Part shown: positions 35,896 through 47,700 of the stretch, piece after piece
Position numbering within the stretch: the stretch's first letter is position 1
Layout of the letters: the number at the start of each line of letters is the position of its first letter
Assembly: GCA_033030425.1 (NCBI GenBank)
Contig: JAUFSD010000013.1
Coordinates: forward strand, 124,001-188,000
DNA from: Verpa conica
Taxonomy: Eukaryota; Ascomycota; Pezizomycetes; Pezizales; Morchellaceae
DNA: 64,000 nucleotides
Reading direction: 5' to 3'
The notes under the pieces: model-generated
The model's database searches: none
The model's input: only the letters and a program-made list of their open reading frames with translations
What the model was told of the DNA's origin: nothing
Made by a program: the position numbers and the translations under genes

Positions 35896-36699
35896 CACTC
35901 CCAGTACTAGCACCATACCGCATCCCACTACTCTCTAACCTCCGCCCTCCGACACCACTGTAGTCCCCGGCTGAGCCCGTGCATCATAAGGCTGTACTCG
36001 GGGGTGTACTTAAGTACCGAGAACTCGATGCCCATAGGGTGAGAATACGTGGGCGTCACAGGAGGGGCCCAATGGTGTCTATCCAGACATGTATAATTTT
36101 TATGGGGGAAAAAAGTACCAAGAACATTTGTGTAGCCTTTTCAAAGATCGAAAAAAATAGTAAAAAATCTAAAAAAAATAACTACAGGATTGAGCTTCAT
36201 AATAATACCTTTTTGAAGTTTATCTTGGTCCTTTATGTTAGGCACTGTACAAATGAGAGTCAGATTGTGGGTTTGGAGCTTGTGTTGCCTAGCCTGGGGG
36301 TCTTGCAGCTCATATACCACTTTTCTGCCCAGCGTGGCATTCTCAGACCAACCACAACCTGCATCAAGGAGCTGCCCAACCGGAGACAGTTCTTGGGACT
36401 TACCCTTAACACCCGGTACATCACAAGGCTGCGATTTTTGTGGCATGTAACCCCCAATTATGGGCAGCGTACTCATACCCGTAAACTCATGACAATCCTA
36501 GGTGGCATGCGTACGTGGACAGGCTACTAGTATAAAAAAAATTCTCCTACGCGAGCACCCCGCACTCACGCAGAGATGCCCACCAAGTAGGTATTAGGTG
36601 ATACTTTACAGGGATGATGAACCAGTCTAGATTATGGATGGAGGTGATAACTAGCATGCTGGCCATCGCTAAGAAGCCGACAGATTTAATGTCAGAGTA
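35896..36699. other. Intergenic
   Basis: An open frame at 35979-36530 has no recognised motif and is overlapped by others on the minus strand. Not called. Confidence 0.4.
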
Positions 36700-37640
36700 G
36701 TGATGTAGGTTGATATTAACCTTACCTAAGATCGCTTTGCCCCTCTTTCCTTCTTACCATTCTTTGGTAAGTGTATTTCCGAATCCGAGGATAAGGTCAT
36801 TGGCTGTATCCCTGTGAAACTCGGACCATTCTTACCTCGCTTGGGGCATATCCCATGCCTTATTTTGACTCTCTTGAAACATACTGCCCTCGTCAACATT
36901 GCGCTGGCAACCTCTATCAGGGGGGCCGAACCCCCAGATGACATGTTTACTCGTAATCTCATGTGTTTGAGTAGTCCATTCTCAAAGCGTAAGGATTATT
37001 ATCTACAACTAAACCTAACTTGGTCTAGATGGAGCTCACTTGAGCCTCAAACATTACCACAAAAGGCCAGTCTCGGAGTTATGATCCCTACACGGATCTT
37101 GTGGGTTTGCCGAGTGTATACGGTACAGGCGCTATGCAGGCGTCGCTGCCACTTCCTTTCAAGTGTAAACTTGTTATCTGATCGTAAGGATTATCATGAG
37201 CTAGCTCTGATGGTTTCAGTGGAAGCTCAAAGAAGTTTAGAGAACACTGTTAAAAATAGGTGGCGTTGGCGCCCGCATAGGTAATTTATCGAGTCAATAC
37301 GGTATGTGAAAGCAAGTGCGGATTAACTGAGCTGTCACTTAACTGAAACCTTGACGAAAATCGTATGTTTGTAATTGGTTGTTTTTTCTTTTTTCCCTGT
37401 CTGGGCATTGGTCCTAAAACGCTCCTGGCAGTGGGGGACTGAGGACGCGCAGTTGCAGTTGGACCCTGCCCTCAAATCACTTGTTTAATGTAGGAGACCA
37501 TGACCTACGAGCCCAATAGCCGGTTTAGAGCTAAAGCACCCTCTAGCGCGCGAAGAGGTCGGGGATTTTACATACTCACATATCTTTTGTTGTTACCTCC
37601 GCGTTTTTATACCCCCTCCTCCTGCTGATCTTAGTGTCAG
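36700..37640. repeat. Duplicated 5' flank of gene A
   Basis: Segments here match the flank of gene B (about 44090-44580) in the same order and orientation: CGAGGATAAGGT near 36785 and 44199; ACCTTGA-x-xAAAATCGTA near 37352 and 44402; CTGGCAGTG/TTGGCAGTG then GTTGGACCCTGC near 37425-37470 and 44475-44510. The duplication that made A and B therefore included at least about 1 kb upstream. A conserved coding role is not evident. Confidence 0.6.
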
Positions 37641-37720
37641 AAGATAACATACTGTTTCTCTCACCAACCGCCTACCTAGCTTACTTGTATTAAGCCTCCT
37701 CATCACGTATCGCAACTACC

Positions 37721-40573
37721 ATGAGTACCAACAAAGCGGCAGCTCCAAATATGAAAGGAATAGTCTTCAGGGTTACAGGAATCCCTCTTAGCGCTACAAT
37801 AGGTGATCTAAGTACTGCGATCTCGTCGGAGTTCGGGGGGGAAGGGATTACCCTCGATACCAGCAATTCTACGATATGCCCGTCCTGTTATGGAAATAGA
37901 GATAAAGTTGCCTTTATACGGTTCACGCCGCACCCTCCAAGGGACTTAGAAAGTCTTTCCAATGGCGATACCTACGAGATTGAGTTCAACCCCGGCTCCC
38001 GAGACGATATCAGCATAGACAAGGACTTCTATGGCCTTACCCAACTCTACCCTACACAGGGGGAAATAAAGGCAGAGTAAGTTTTAAACCTAATATAAAG
38101 GAGCTCCGGCCTGGAGGTGATCTGATAAGAAATATATGGTGGAAAGACACCAGCTCGCTAGGCTACAGCTGAATTACAGTATAAGTCTTATGAGATCGTC
38201 ATCAGGCCGCGAACCCTTTTACACTTTGATATTCCTAGGTGATACAAGCTTATACTATTTAGTATTATAGCTGTATCTGGGCTTAATGGCCATGCGTATG
38301 GGTCATGGAGGGGAAGAGGGAATCGAAGGAGGATGTGGCTTCAAGACTTCTTTCTCAGTGACTTTCCAGATTGTAGGACCATGATATATGGGTACAACTC
38401 GAATCTTACAAGCCACGCAACTCACCAAATCTCGGATTTTACGAAGGGCTTCTTAGGGGAGCTGATGAAGGCAAGAAGGTCGGAACATGTAAGTTTTCAC
38501 TAGTCCACCAGCTAGTATATGAATATGCCTAAGCTAATATAAAAATTTAACCCATAGGAGAGAAATAGACCAATAGTATTTATCGGTCATAGTTTTGGGG
38601 GTATTGTTATCGCCCATGTACATCATACCAAACCCTATTATTATTACCAGAGCTTGCCCTTCTGTGATTCCTGCTGACTTGTTTTACCGTTTAGTCTCTT
38701 GTCAAGGCAAAGGATGATCTGGATATATACGGCTCTATACTATCGAACACCTGCATTACAATTTTTTTTGGCACCCCGCATCGTGGCCTAGTTGTAGATG
38801 ATATCCTTGGTATGCTGGGGGATAATTCTGCGAGAATTAGTCTTGTCAAATCTATCGAGCAACAATCGAAGGAGCTGAAGGCCGACCTAGAAAGGTTCAT
38901 CAACTGTTCCACAAAATTCAAAATAGTCAGTTTCATTGAGACCGGTCAAACTCAGAGAATTAGACAGGTATGCTAGATTAAGCATTTTTTGTATCTACAT
39001 CTAGCTGTTATAGCTGAATCTTATCTAGGCTGAAGACGGTAGGTGGTCTAAGAGCGGTGAATATACTAAGTTTGTCGAAAATGAATCATCTATGCTCCAA
39101 CTCCCCAGAGCAATCGAGGAAACACTACCCGCTGAAGGGGATCATTCGACGATGGTCAAATTCAACCAAAGAAACAATCCGTCGTACACTAGTGTTGTCA
39201 GCGCCTTAAATAATGTTTTATTGGATGCTGGTATGATAAATAACTAAGCTCGGATGGTCTCTAAAAGGTCCTGTAACTAAGAAAAAAAATATTATATAGC
39301 GATATATAAGGGTTATATTACCGAATATACCGCCATAGTTAGCAGGGACGCCAATACTTTAAAGCGGGTCTTCAAGGTCAAGGGAGTAGATACAAATCGG
39401 AGGCACGGGGAGTGTAGGTTGGCCCTTTTGCATGTGGCTGCTGGTGCTGGGGACGAAGCAACCGTTTCGGTACTCTTGAAAAACCATGCGGATACCGAGG
39501 CTAGAGATAAGGACAGCAATACACCACTACATATTGCCGTTCACTACGGGAATGAGAAAACAGTAGAGGTGCTTCTGAGGCATAACGCAGATATTACGGC
39601 TAGGGATGGTAATCAGTATACACCACTACACCTAGCAGCTTCCTATGGGCATCAGAGGGTGGCGGAGGCTCTTCTGAGGTACAAAGCAGACACTACTGCT
39701 AGAAATAATTCCAATAGCACCCCACTGCATACCGCTATATCGAAGGGGCGTGAGGAGGTAGTAAAGGTGCTTCTGAGGCATAGGGCAGACATTACGGCCA
39801 AGGATGGTAACCAGTATACACCATTAGACTTAGCAGCGTTCTGCGGGTATGAGAAGGTGGTGGAGGTCCTTCTGAGCTATAAGGCAGACACTACTGATAG
39901 AAATAATTCCAATAACACGCCACTGCATACCGCTATATGGAAAGGGCATGAGAAGGTTGTGGAGGTGCTTCTGAGCCATAGGGCAGACATTACAGCTATG
40001 GATGGTAACCAGTATACACCACTAAACTTAGCAGCGTTCTACGGGTATGAGAAGGTGGCGGAGGTTCTTCTGAGGTACAGGGCAGACACTACTGCTAGAA
40101 ATAATTCCAATAACACGCCACTGCATACCGCTATATGGAAAGGGCACGAGAAGGTTGTGGAGGTGCTTCTGAGGCATAGGGCAGACATTACGGCTAGGGA
40201 TGGTAATCAGTATACACCACTACACCTAGCGGCTTCCTATGGGCATCAGAGGGTGGCGGAGGTTCTTCTGAGGTACAGGGCAGACACTACTGCTAGAAAT
40301 AATTCCAATAGCACCCCACTGCATACCGCTATATCGAAGGGGCGTGAGGAGGTAGTAGAGGTGCTTCTGAGGTATAGGGCGGATATTACGGCTAGGGATG
40401 GCAACCAGTATACACCACTACACCTAGCAGCTTCCTACGGGCATCAGAGGGTGGTAGAGATGCTTCTGAAGGGTGGAGCAAGTACTAAAGCGAAGAATAG
40501 CCTAAAGGAAACACCGGCGGAAGTTGCGAGGAAGTATGGACATGAAGAGATAGTGAAGATGCTTGGACGTTGA
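37721..40573 (+). CDS. Gene A: RRM-like + SERAC1-type hydrolase + ankyrin protein
   Basis: Six exons: 37721-38076, 38263-38488, 38558-38617, 38695-38967, 39029-39230, 39300-40573; 796 aa; phases 2,0,0,0,1. Residues 10-115 form an RRM-like unit (VFRVTGIP strand, CPSCYG, VAFIRFTP strand, then DISIDKDFYGLTQLYP). Residues 118-360 are an alpha/beta hydrolase: AVSGLNGHAYGSW, MWLQDFF, MIYGYNS, nucleophile elbow FIGHSFGGI (Ser206), FFGTPHRGL, and GDHSTMVKF (His344, the likely catalytic histidine). A linker (YKGYITEYTAIVSRDANTLK) leads into about 11-12 ankyrin repeats from residue 412. Relatives in ascomycetes place this hydrolase at the N terminus of NLR-like proteins; a lipid/ester hydrolase or signalling role is inferred. 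Intron 1 is long because of a hairpin element. No disruption seen. Likely cytosolic. Confidence 0.88.
38098..38219. mobile_element. MITE inside intron 1 of gene A
   Basis: 122 bp between TA dinucleotides (38096-38097, 38220-38221). Inverted arms read AAGGAGCTCCGGCCTGGAGG and, as the complement of the right end, AAAGGGTTCGCGGCCTGATG, then GATCTNATAAGA on both. The corresponding introns of genes B, C and D are only 53-58 bp and lack it. Confidence 0.65.
39686..40480 (+). repeat. 198-bp higher-order ankyrin repeat in gene A
   Basis: The phrase GCAGACACTACTG recurs at 39686, 39884, 40082 and 40280, exactly 198 bp apart, that is two 33-residue ankyrin units per period. Adjacent copies differ at only a few sites. 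Within each period one unit reads NNTPLHTAIWKGHEKVVEVL and the other QYTPLHLAASYGHQRVAEVL. Confidence 0.9.
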
Positions 40574-41624
40574 TGCATAGTGAGTACATAGCGCTATTTC
40601 TCTCAGCTCGGTAGCTGATTTGTCGTGAATTTATCTTAGGGTGAGCAGCATTTAGTATGCCGAAACCGAAGGTCCAGTTCCTTACACTTTAGCTTCTTTT
40701 TTTGGCCGAGGGGGTATACTTTGAGTCTAATTCTCATTTCTTCAGAAGTTATGGTTACAATTGGGTTTCTAAATTTGCATGTCTCAGTTTTATATAAGGG
40801 GTTATTTTCCCTGATATTTTATATCTCATATTTCCAAGAAGGCTTTACTATGTTTTACACAGGAGGTTGACTTCTTAGTAGGTAGAAATACTCAAGAAAA
40901 AGGTATAGATCTTTAGTACGACAAATCCGACCTTCTTTATATATAGTAATACATACTAGTGAACGAAAACATCCCCTCCTGATATTGTTTGAGAACTCTC
41001 CACATATGCATAACCTCATATAGACCTCAGGTAGATGTCTGTAAGACAGCTGTCGGTAGTAGTTACTGGGGTTAGAATATATTTATACGCTAGTCTTGTG
41101 CTATATCCAGCGCTGTCATAGAAGGGCTGAAGTTGCAGCTGTTGATTTTAGTTACCTTTGTTTTAATTTTGTTTTCATGGTTGTTTTTGCGTTTTCATTT
41201 CTGTTTTGATTGATTAGTGCTGGTGTGGGTACCGTAACCTCAGGGTTGCATGTACTTATGATAAATTCATTCATTCATTCATTCATATCCAGCGCTGGCA
41301 ACTCTCCTGAACCTTTTTCGAGAACTATAATATCTGACCCCAGTTCATGAGAACTAGCTTCCTCCTATTCGTAAGGAATAAATAGTTAATATGAACTAAT
41401 TATATTATAGGAGGACAAAAATACTCGGTCACCTACAAGGTAACGAAAGGCTTGAGGTGAGTATCACTTGATAGGTAAGAAGCAGAAAATTCGACTAGGG
41501 AAAGAACAGATTAATAGTTCATATACCATCAGCCTACATTAATTCATCCGCTGCTGTGGAAGATGTCACATTAAACTGGGACTCTCAGTTGCTATGTCAG
41601 CGACCGGGTATTTTTGCCCCCCTA
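40574..41624. other. 3' flank of gene A and retroelement tail
   Basis: The first 110 bp match the 3' flanks of gene B and of the 21-kb ankyrin gene (GTGAGTA-ATAG, CTCGGTAGCT, GAGCAGCAT). Around 41140-41287 is a T-rich stretch ending CATGTACTTATGAT then a tandem ATTC run, like the 3' end of a truncated non-LTR element. Confidence 0.5.
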
Positions 41625-41891
41625 CTCAGGCATTTACTAAATACTCGTAGTGAGAAGAGACACAGCACCAAAACTCACCAAAATCCTTTCACATAAAAAC
41701 CCCAAAATCATACAAAAAGCCAGGCATAAGCTATGTATAGTACCTAGAACTACTGTGATAAATCTGTATTGTTATTGTGATTGTGTTTGCTGTCTTCTCA
41801 TGTTGTTTTGTTGCTACTACCTCCCACACACATAATTTTGGGTGTCGCCTAAGGTTGCAACCTCCCTACGAGTATTTAATAAGCGCCTGGG
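41625..41891. mobile_element. 267-bp MITE, family 4, copy 2 (inverted)
   Basis: Reverse complement of the element at 25324-25590, same length, with roughly one difference per 20 bases. Left flank TA (41623-41624); on the right the expected TA is TG and the terminal GAG is GGG, so this end has mutated. Confidence 0.85.
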
Positions 41892-42142
41892 TGCAATAGA
41901 TTGAATAAGCGCGTTAAGAACTCTCGAGGCAAGTAGGGACTCTGGAAATGCCAGGGCTGAGGTGGATATATTAAACTAACAAGAAAAATATACAGAATAT
42001 TAAGATAGGTGGAAAGATATTGAGATACTAGAGGTGAGGGCTAGGCCAAGTTATCGAGCATGCATAGATTATCATCCGTTTTGTGTATATCCCAGCATGT
42101 ATAGTTAATTTGTTTCTTTGCCCAACCATAAACAAGTAAATA
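41892..42142. other. Intergenic
   Basis: Nothing recognised. Confidence 0.4.
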
Positions 42143-42244
42143 CTAGGGGTAGGGGGGTGAAGATGGAACGGGTCTCACAATCTTTCTATGGTGACCCCAT
42201 AGAGTGGAGATCTCTGCTGTCCATCTTCACACCCCTACCCCTAG
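42143..42244. mobile_element. TA-flanked hairpin MITE (102 bp)
   Basis: Inverted repeats CTAGGGGTAGGGGGGTGAAG and complement of the right end (CTAGGGGTAGGGGTGTGAAG), about 26 bp. TA lies at 42141-42142 and 42245-42246. Confidence 0.75.
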
Positions 42245-42945
42245 TACATCTAATCTCTCTATTGAAACACGTGGCCTAGTACCCATCGAAAATACGCCTG
42301 CGTAGTAATGCTACTGCCATATTATGTAAGTACGTGATATTCCGTGATTTAGTGTTCAAAAAAAAAACAGCGAGCTGCCTGTATCCGCTATTAAGAGTTT
42401 TTGTTGTAACGATGGTTGTACTCATTAGTTTAGGGTGTCGGTTGTTTTTGTACCAGCTAGAATACTCTGCGGGCACTCTAGGGCTTCTAAAAAAGTCACT
42501 AGGATTGCAGTTCTGGCTAAAGAGTAGTGTTGTAGTAACATTGTGTAAATGTTACTACAACTCATAAATTATAAGTGTCGGTTATTTTTGTCCCCCGACA
42601 ACAGTTAGATAGAAATACTAGAAGTGTCCTGTAAAATCCGGAAATAGTGAATCAAATCGTTGACCTCAAAAAGTAGGGTAGCTGTAAGTAGTGCTCGTCA
42701 GGGGTCGGTCCCCCAAACTAACCGGGGAACCGTGCCTCGAACCCCCCTATTCCCCGGCCGGGGTAGGTTTGCCCTTTAAAAATCCGAGGATTAACCGAAG
42801 ATTAACCTAATTAACTGCAGTGGGCTCCGCAGGTTATCCCCCCGTTGGGGGGTTCTTTCAACAAAAATCAGGCCCCGAACCTGAGCCGGGACGGGTTCAC
42901 TGGCTTAGGAATCGCCCCGAATCGCCCCAAGACGAACACTAGCTA

Positions 42946-43190
42946 CTTCCAACTCCTTTGGCATTTTGCTTGTAACGGTTAGTTATCTTCACTATTAGGT
43001 TAGTTGTATCCCATGGTTACGCTGCCCCTACAAATCTCTCTTGAAATTAACGAAATAAACAAGAGATTGCGTAACCAAGAAAAATTTCAAGAGGAAGGCA
43101 GCGTAAGGGCAGCGTGAACACAAGATTCAACTAACTTTATGGCAAGCTGGTAACTATCTGTTATAAGCAAAATACCAAAGGTGTTGGAAG
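42946..43190. mobile_element. TA-flanked TIR element (245 bp) with internal second inverted repeat
   Basis: Outer repeats CTTCCAACTCCTTTGGCATT and complement of CTTCCAACACCTTTGGTATT, extended to about 45 bp. TA lies at 42944-42945 and 43191-43192. A second inverted repeat lies inside (GGTTACGCTGCC-type sequence at 43015-43030 against GGCAGCGTAAGGGCAGCGTG at about 43098-43117). Confidence 0.75.
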
Positions 43191-43433
43191 TAATCGTAGT
43201 GGGTTCAGCGATTGCTAAGCGATAGGAGCAGCAGAGAGCTAGAGGCAGCGAAGAAAGAATCTTATATTGAACTAAAGAAACATTGCGCGAAGTGAAGCTC
43301 CTTATTTATACCCAAAATCCTCTTCCTGCATGAGTCGTTGCTACAACTCACCCTTGTAATCCTCTCGTGACACATCTGTGAAAAAAAACCCTCCACAAGA
43401 GTGGTAGGGCCCCTATTTAAACAAACTTTGTGT

Positions 43434-43536
43434 CACATATGCTAGCGAGACTGAGAATCGCACTAAGACGTCTAAACAAGGTGTGGCTAGACAATCTTCC
43501 TAAGAAGCGCGATTCTCGGTCTCGCAGATTATGCGG
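43434..43536. mobile_element. MITE family 1, short derivative
   Basis: Ends GCTAGCGAGACTGAGAATCG and complement of CCGCATAATCTGCGAGACCG. The left 65 bp are the inverted counterpart of 15900-15966. It is about 100 bp against 237 bp for the full copy, consistent with an internal deletion. TA at 43537-43538; left boundary approximate. Confidence 0.55.
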
Positions 43537-43539
43537 TAT

Positions 43540-44734
43540 ATTTAATAGATAAGTTCTTTTCGCATACAACTCCTATACTAAAGATACAAAACGCTTTTGG
43601 GGGCCTTCAGATCCTCTGACTTCTTCTCCGATTCCCTCATGTCATCTGTTTTACATAAAAAAGCTTAACCCCAAAATCCAGCATTCCACAAACATCCTAT
43701 ACAACATTACGGCGATCGTGAAGCCCTTTTTCAATCGTTCTGTAGAGTCCACTTACGTGTGGAACTGTAATCAGTTTGATTGTCGTGTGGGAGCTATGTC
43801 AGGGTTTTCTTGCTTCCGAGGTGTGGGTCAGCTTTGGGCGGATTCCCATAGAGTGTTACCTCGGTATCCCCCCGGGCTGCCAGCGATACAGGCTCAGCTC
43901 AGAGAGCAGCGATCTACTTTGCACCACGGTTTCTGCAGTGGCTACTGGTACAAAATTTTCTCTCCTTTGCGGGGCAATGCTAGTGCCCTACACAGTGAGT
44001 GATAATTAGTGACCAGTTCCGCCTTCTTCATTGGGTGATAACCTTAATTGATAAATTTCATGTGTATGCAGAGTAAATCCTAGTCTTAGTAACCCTGTAC
44101 GTCCAATATTAACTTTACCTGGTTTTTGTCGTGTTAGAGGTGGTTTCCCCTCACTTTACTCTTCCCATTCTTTTGTAAGTACGTGTGTTTCTGCATTCGA
44201 GGATAAGGTTATCGCAATAGCACCGGCTGTGTCTCGTGGAACTAGGACCGCTTAGCTTACCCCGCCCGGGGCCTATACTCCGGTGTCCCATTCCCGAGTA
44301 TCATCAGCATTGCACTGGCAGCCTCCCTTTGATAATTGCAGAACCCCATAGCTGATATCTGGTATCGCCATGTGAGTGAGTGCTCCGAGTTAGCTGAGCT
44401 GAGACCTTGATAAAAATCGTAGGCTTTCAATTGGCCGTTTGTTTGTCGCAAAAGCATCGACCCTGGAATATTCTTGGCAGTGGTGGGGTAGCTGTCATCG
44501 TTGGACCCTGCTATTGGAGGCTATGAAGATATAGCCGTGGAAAGATCGGTGATCTAGGCAGGGACATTATACGCTCACTGAAGCTAAGGTTCTACGTTAT
44601 ACCCGTGTTCTTATATCCCCCCACCCCCCCCCCCCCCGCTAATTGTGAGGCCAGGAAATCGCATGCTGTTTTCACCCACAAACCATCTACCCAAAAACAC
44701 CAGTTAAGCTCCCTTATCACATACCGCAACTACC
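43540..44734. other. Intergenic, duplicated 5' flank of gene B
   Basis: From about 44090 it is homologous to the region upstream of gene A. An open frame at 43718-44002 has no recognised motif. A CCCCCCACCCC run ends at about 44637. Confidence 0.5.
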
Positions 44735-47700
44735 ATGAGTGCCGACCAAACAGCTACTCCTCCAAAGGTGAAAGGAACCGTTTTTAGGGTCAGAGGAATC
44801 CCTGTTTCGGCTACGGTTGAGGACCTATCTACCGTGATCTCATCGGAGTTCGGGGGTGAAGGGATTGCTCTAGATACCAGCAAGACTACGATATGCCCGT
44901 CCTGCTACGGAAATAGGGACAAAACTGCCTTTATCCAATTCACGCCACACTCTCCAAGTGCGTTAAACAACCTTCCCAATGGGGATACTTATGAGATCGG
45001 ATTCGATTCTCGAATCGACATCAGCATAGACAAGGACTTTTATGGCCTTACCCAACTCTACCCTACAGAGGGAGAAATAAGAGCAGAGTAAGTTTTAGAA
45101 CCCTAGTGCTTGTAGGTGATATAAACTTATTACTTTATAGTATCGTGGCTGTATCCGGGCTTAATGGGCATGCATATGGGTCGTGGAGAGGGAGAGGGAA
45201 TCGAAAGAGAATGTGGCTCCAAGATTTCTTTCAAGACGATTTCCCTAATTGTAGGACTATGATCTACGGGTTCAATTCGAACCTTAAAAGTCACTCAACC
45301 CACAGCATTTCGAACTTCACGGAACGATTCTTGGAGGAGTTGGTGAAAGCAAGAGGATCGAAAAATGTGAGCTTCCAGTCAGTCAGTACCCGTTGAAAAG
45401 TAAATTCTATGGCCTAGGTACGGGCTACAACGATGCTTCCATATTAGGAAGTAATGTACCTAGATGACAGACTTTAGTTTTCAACGAGTATATGAATATT
45501 TCCCAAGCTAACTTAAAGCCCCCCCTATAGGAGAAAGCTAGACCCATAATATTTATTGGTCACAGCTTTGGGGGTATTGTTATTGCTCACGTACGTCATA
45601 ATCTATTATTTCCACCAAAGCCTGCTTTACTGTGATTCCAGCTGACGTACTATCTAGTCCCTCGTCAAAGCAAAAGATTACGGCGGTATATACGAGACTT
45701 TATTATCGAGCACCCGGATTACGATCTTCTTTGGCACCCCCCACCGTGGCCTAATTGTAGATGATATTCTCAGTATGCTCGGGGATGATACATCGAGAGA
45801 AGAATTGGTCAAATCCATTCAGCAACAATCGAAGGACCTGAAGGCCGACTTGGCTAGATTCATCGGGTGCTCCACAAAGTTCAAGATAGTCAGTTTTATT
45901 GAGACTGGTCAAACTCAAAAAGTGAAAAAGGTACGCCGCAGCAGTTTTGTACCTACCTCCATTTTCCATGTACTTATGATCGATCCATTCATTCATAACT
46001 ACCTCGATTTGCCGTAACTAAACTTAACCAGGGTTCCGATGGTACGTGGTCAAGGAGTGGTGAATACGCTAAGACCGTCGAAGATGAATCATCGATGCTT
46101 CAGCTCCCGAGAACAATCGAAGAGACTCTACCAGCTGAAGGAGACCATTCCACTATGGTCAAGTTCCAACAGAGAGGTGATCCGTCGTACACAAGTGTTG
46201 TCAAACACTTGAGGGTCTTTACCTTGGATGACGGTATGATAAACACCTTGAATAACTTTAGGGGTTATATTTTAAAAGACTATGTAACTGAGAAAAAGCA
46301 GATATAGGTGTTGGAAAAGCAGATATAGGGGTACCAAAATCAGATACAAAGGTTGGGAAAGCGGATATAGGAGTAGAAAAACCAGATACAGAGAACTATA
46401 CCACACCATATAGCGCTGTCATCGATAGAAACGCCGGCGCCCTAAAGCGGATGTTCGAAACAAAAACGCTAAATTCCAATCAGAGATACAAGGGGGGCAA
46501 AACGACCCTTTTGCACATGGCTACTCGTAATGGAGACGAACCGACTGTTTCAGTACTCTTGCAACACAAGGCAGATACCAAAGCGGTAGACTCTGAGAAC
46601 AATACCCCATTACACCTCGCTGCTCGCCATGGGCATACAGAAGTGGCTGAGGCACTGCTGAAAGGCGGTGCTGAGACTACCGCGATCTGTGATGGGATGA
46701 CTGCGCTACACCTCGCAGCCCAGCACGGGCACAAGGGGGTGGTTGCAGTGCTCCTGGCAAACGGCGCAAGTATTGAGGATGTGGCGGTGGCGGCAGGTGT
46801 GGCTCTTGGTACACCTCTTTATCTCGCAGCTAGAAGTGGGCACGGAGATTTAGTGACTCTTCTTCTAAAGAATGGGGCGGACATTGAGGCTAGAGGTGAT
46901 GGCGATAATACACCACTTAATGCAGCAGCTAGGAGTGGGTATGAGAAGGTTGTAGAGATACTTCTGAAGTATGGGGCAGATATTGAGACTGTATCAACTA
47001 ACCAGTATACGCCACTGAATACGGCAGCTTTCTTCGGACATAAGAGTGTGGTGGAGGTTCTTCTGAAGAATGGGGCAAATACCGAGACTCGAAATAGTGA
47101 CCAGTATACACCGCTGCATACCGCTGCATGGAAAGGGCATGGGGGAGTGGTCGAGGTGCTTCTGCAGAATGAGGCGGACAGTACGGCTAGAGATAATTCT
47201 CAGTATACCCCGCTGAGCCGTGCAGCTTGGGCCGGGCAAGAAAAGGTTGTGGAGATACTTCTGAAGTGCGGGGTAGATATCGAGGCCACAGATAATAACC
47301 AATATACGGCACTGAATACAGCAGCTTTCTACGGGTATAAGAATGTGGTGGAGGTACTTCTGAAGGGTGGGGCAAATACCGAGACTCGAAATAGTGACCA
47401 GTATACGCCACTGCATACCGCTGTATGGAAAGGACATGAGAAGGTGGTCGAGGTGCTTCTAGAGAATAAGGCGGACATTGCGGCCACAGTTAGTGGTCAG
47501 AATACTCCGCTGATTCGAGCAGCTTATAACGGGCATGCGAAGGTAGTGGAGATACTTCTGAAGTATGGGGCAGATATCGAGGCTACAGATGATAACCAGT
47601 ATACGGCACTGAATACAGCAGCTTTCTACGGGTATGAGAGGGTGGTGGAGGTTCTTCTGAAGGGTGGGGCAAATATTGAAACCCGAAATAGTGACCAGTA

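Noticed and set aside
44615..44638. C-rich run as telomeric or CRISPR-like repeat
   Set aside because: Simple homopolymer-type tract; no regular repeat-spacer pattern and no TTAGGG anywhere near.
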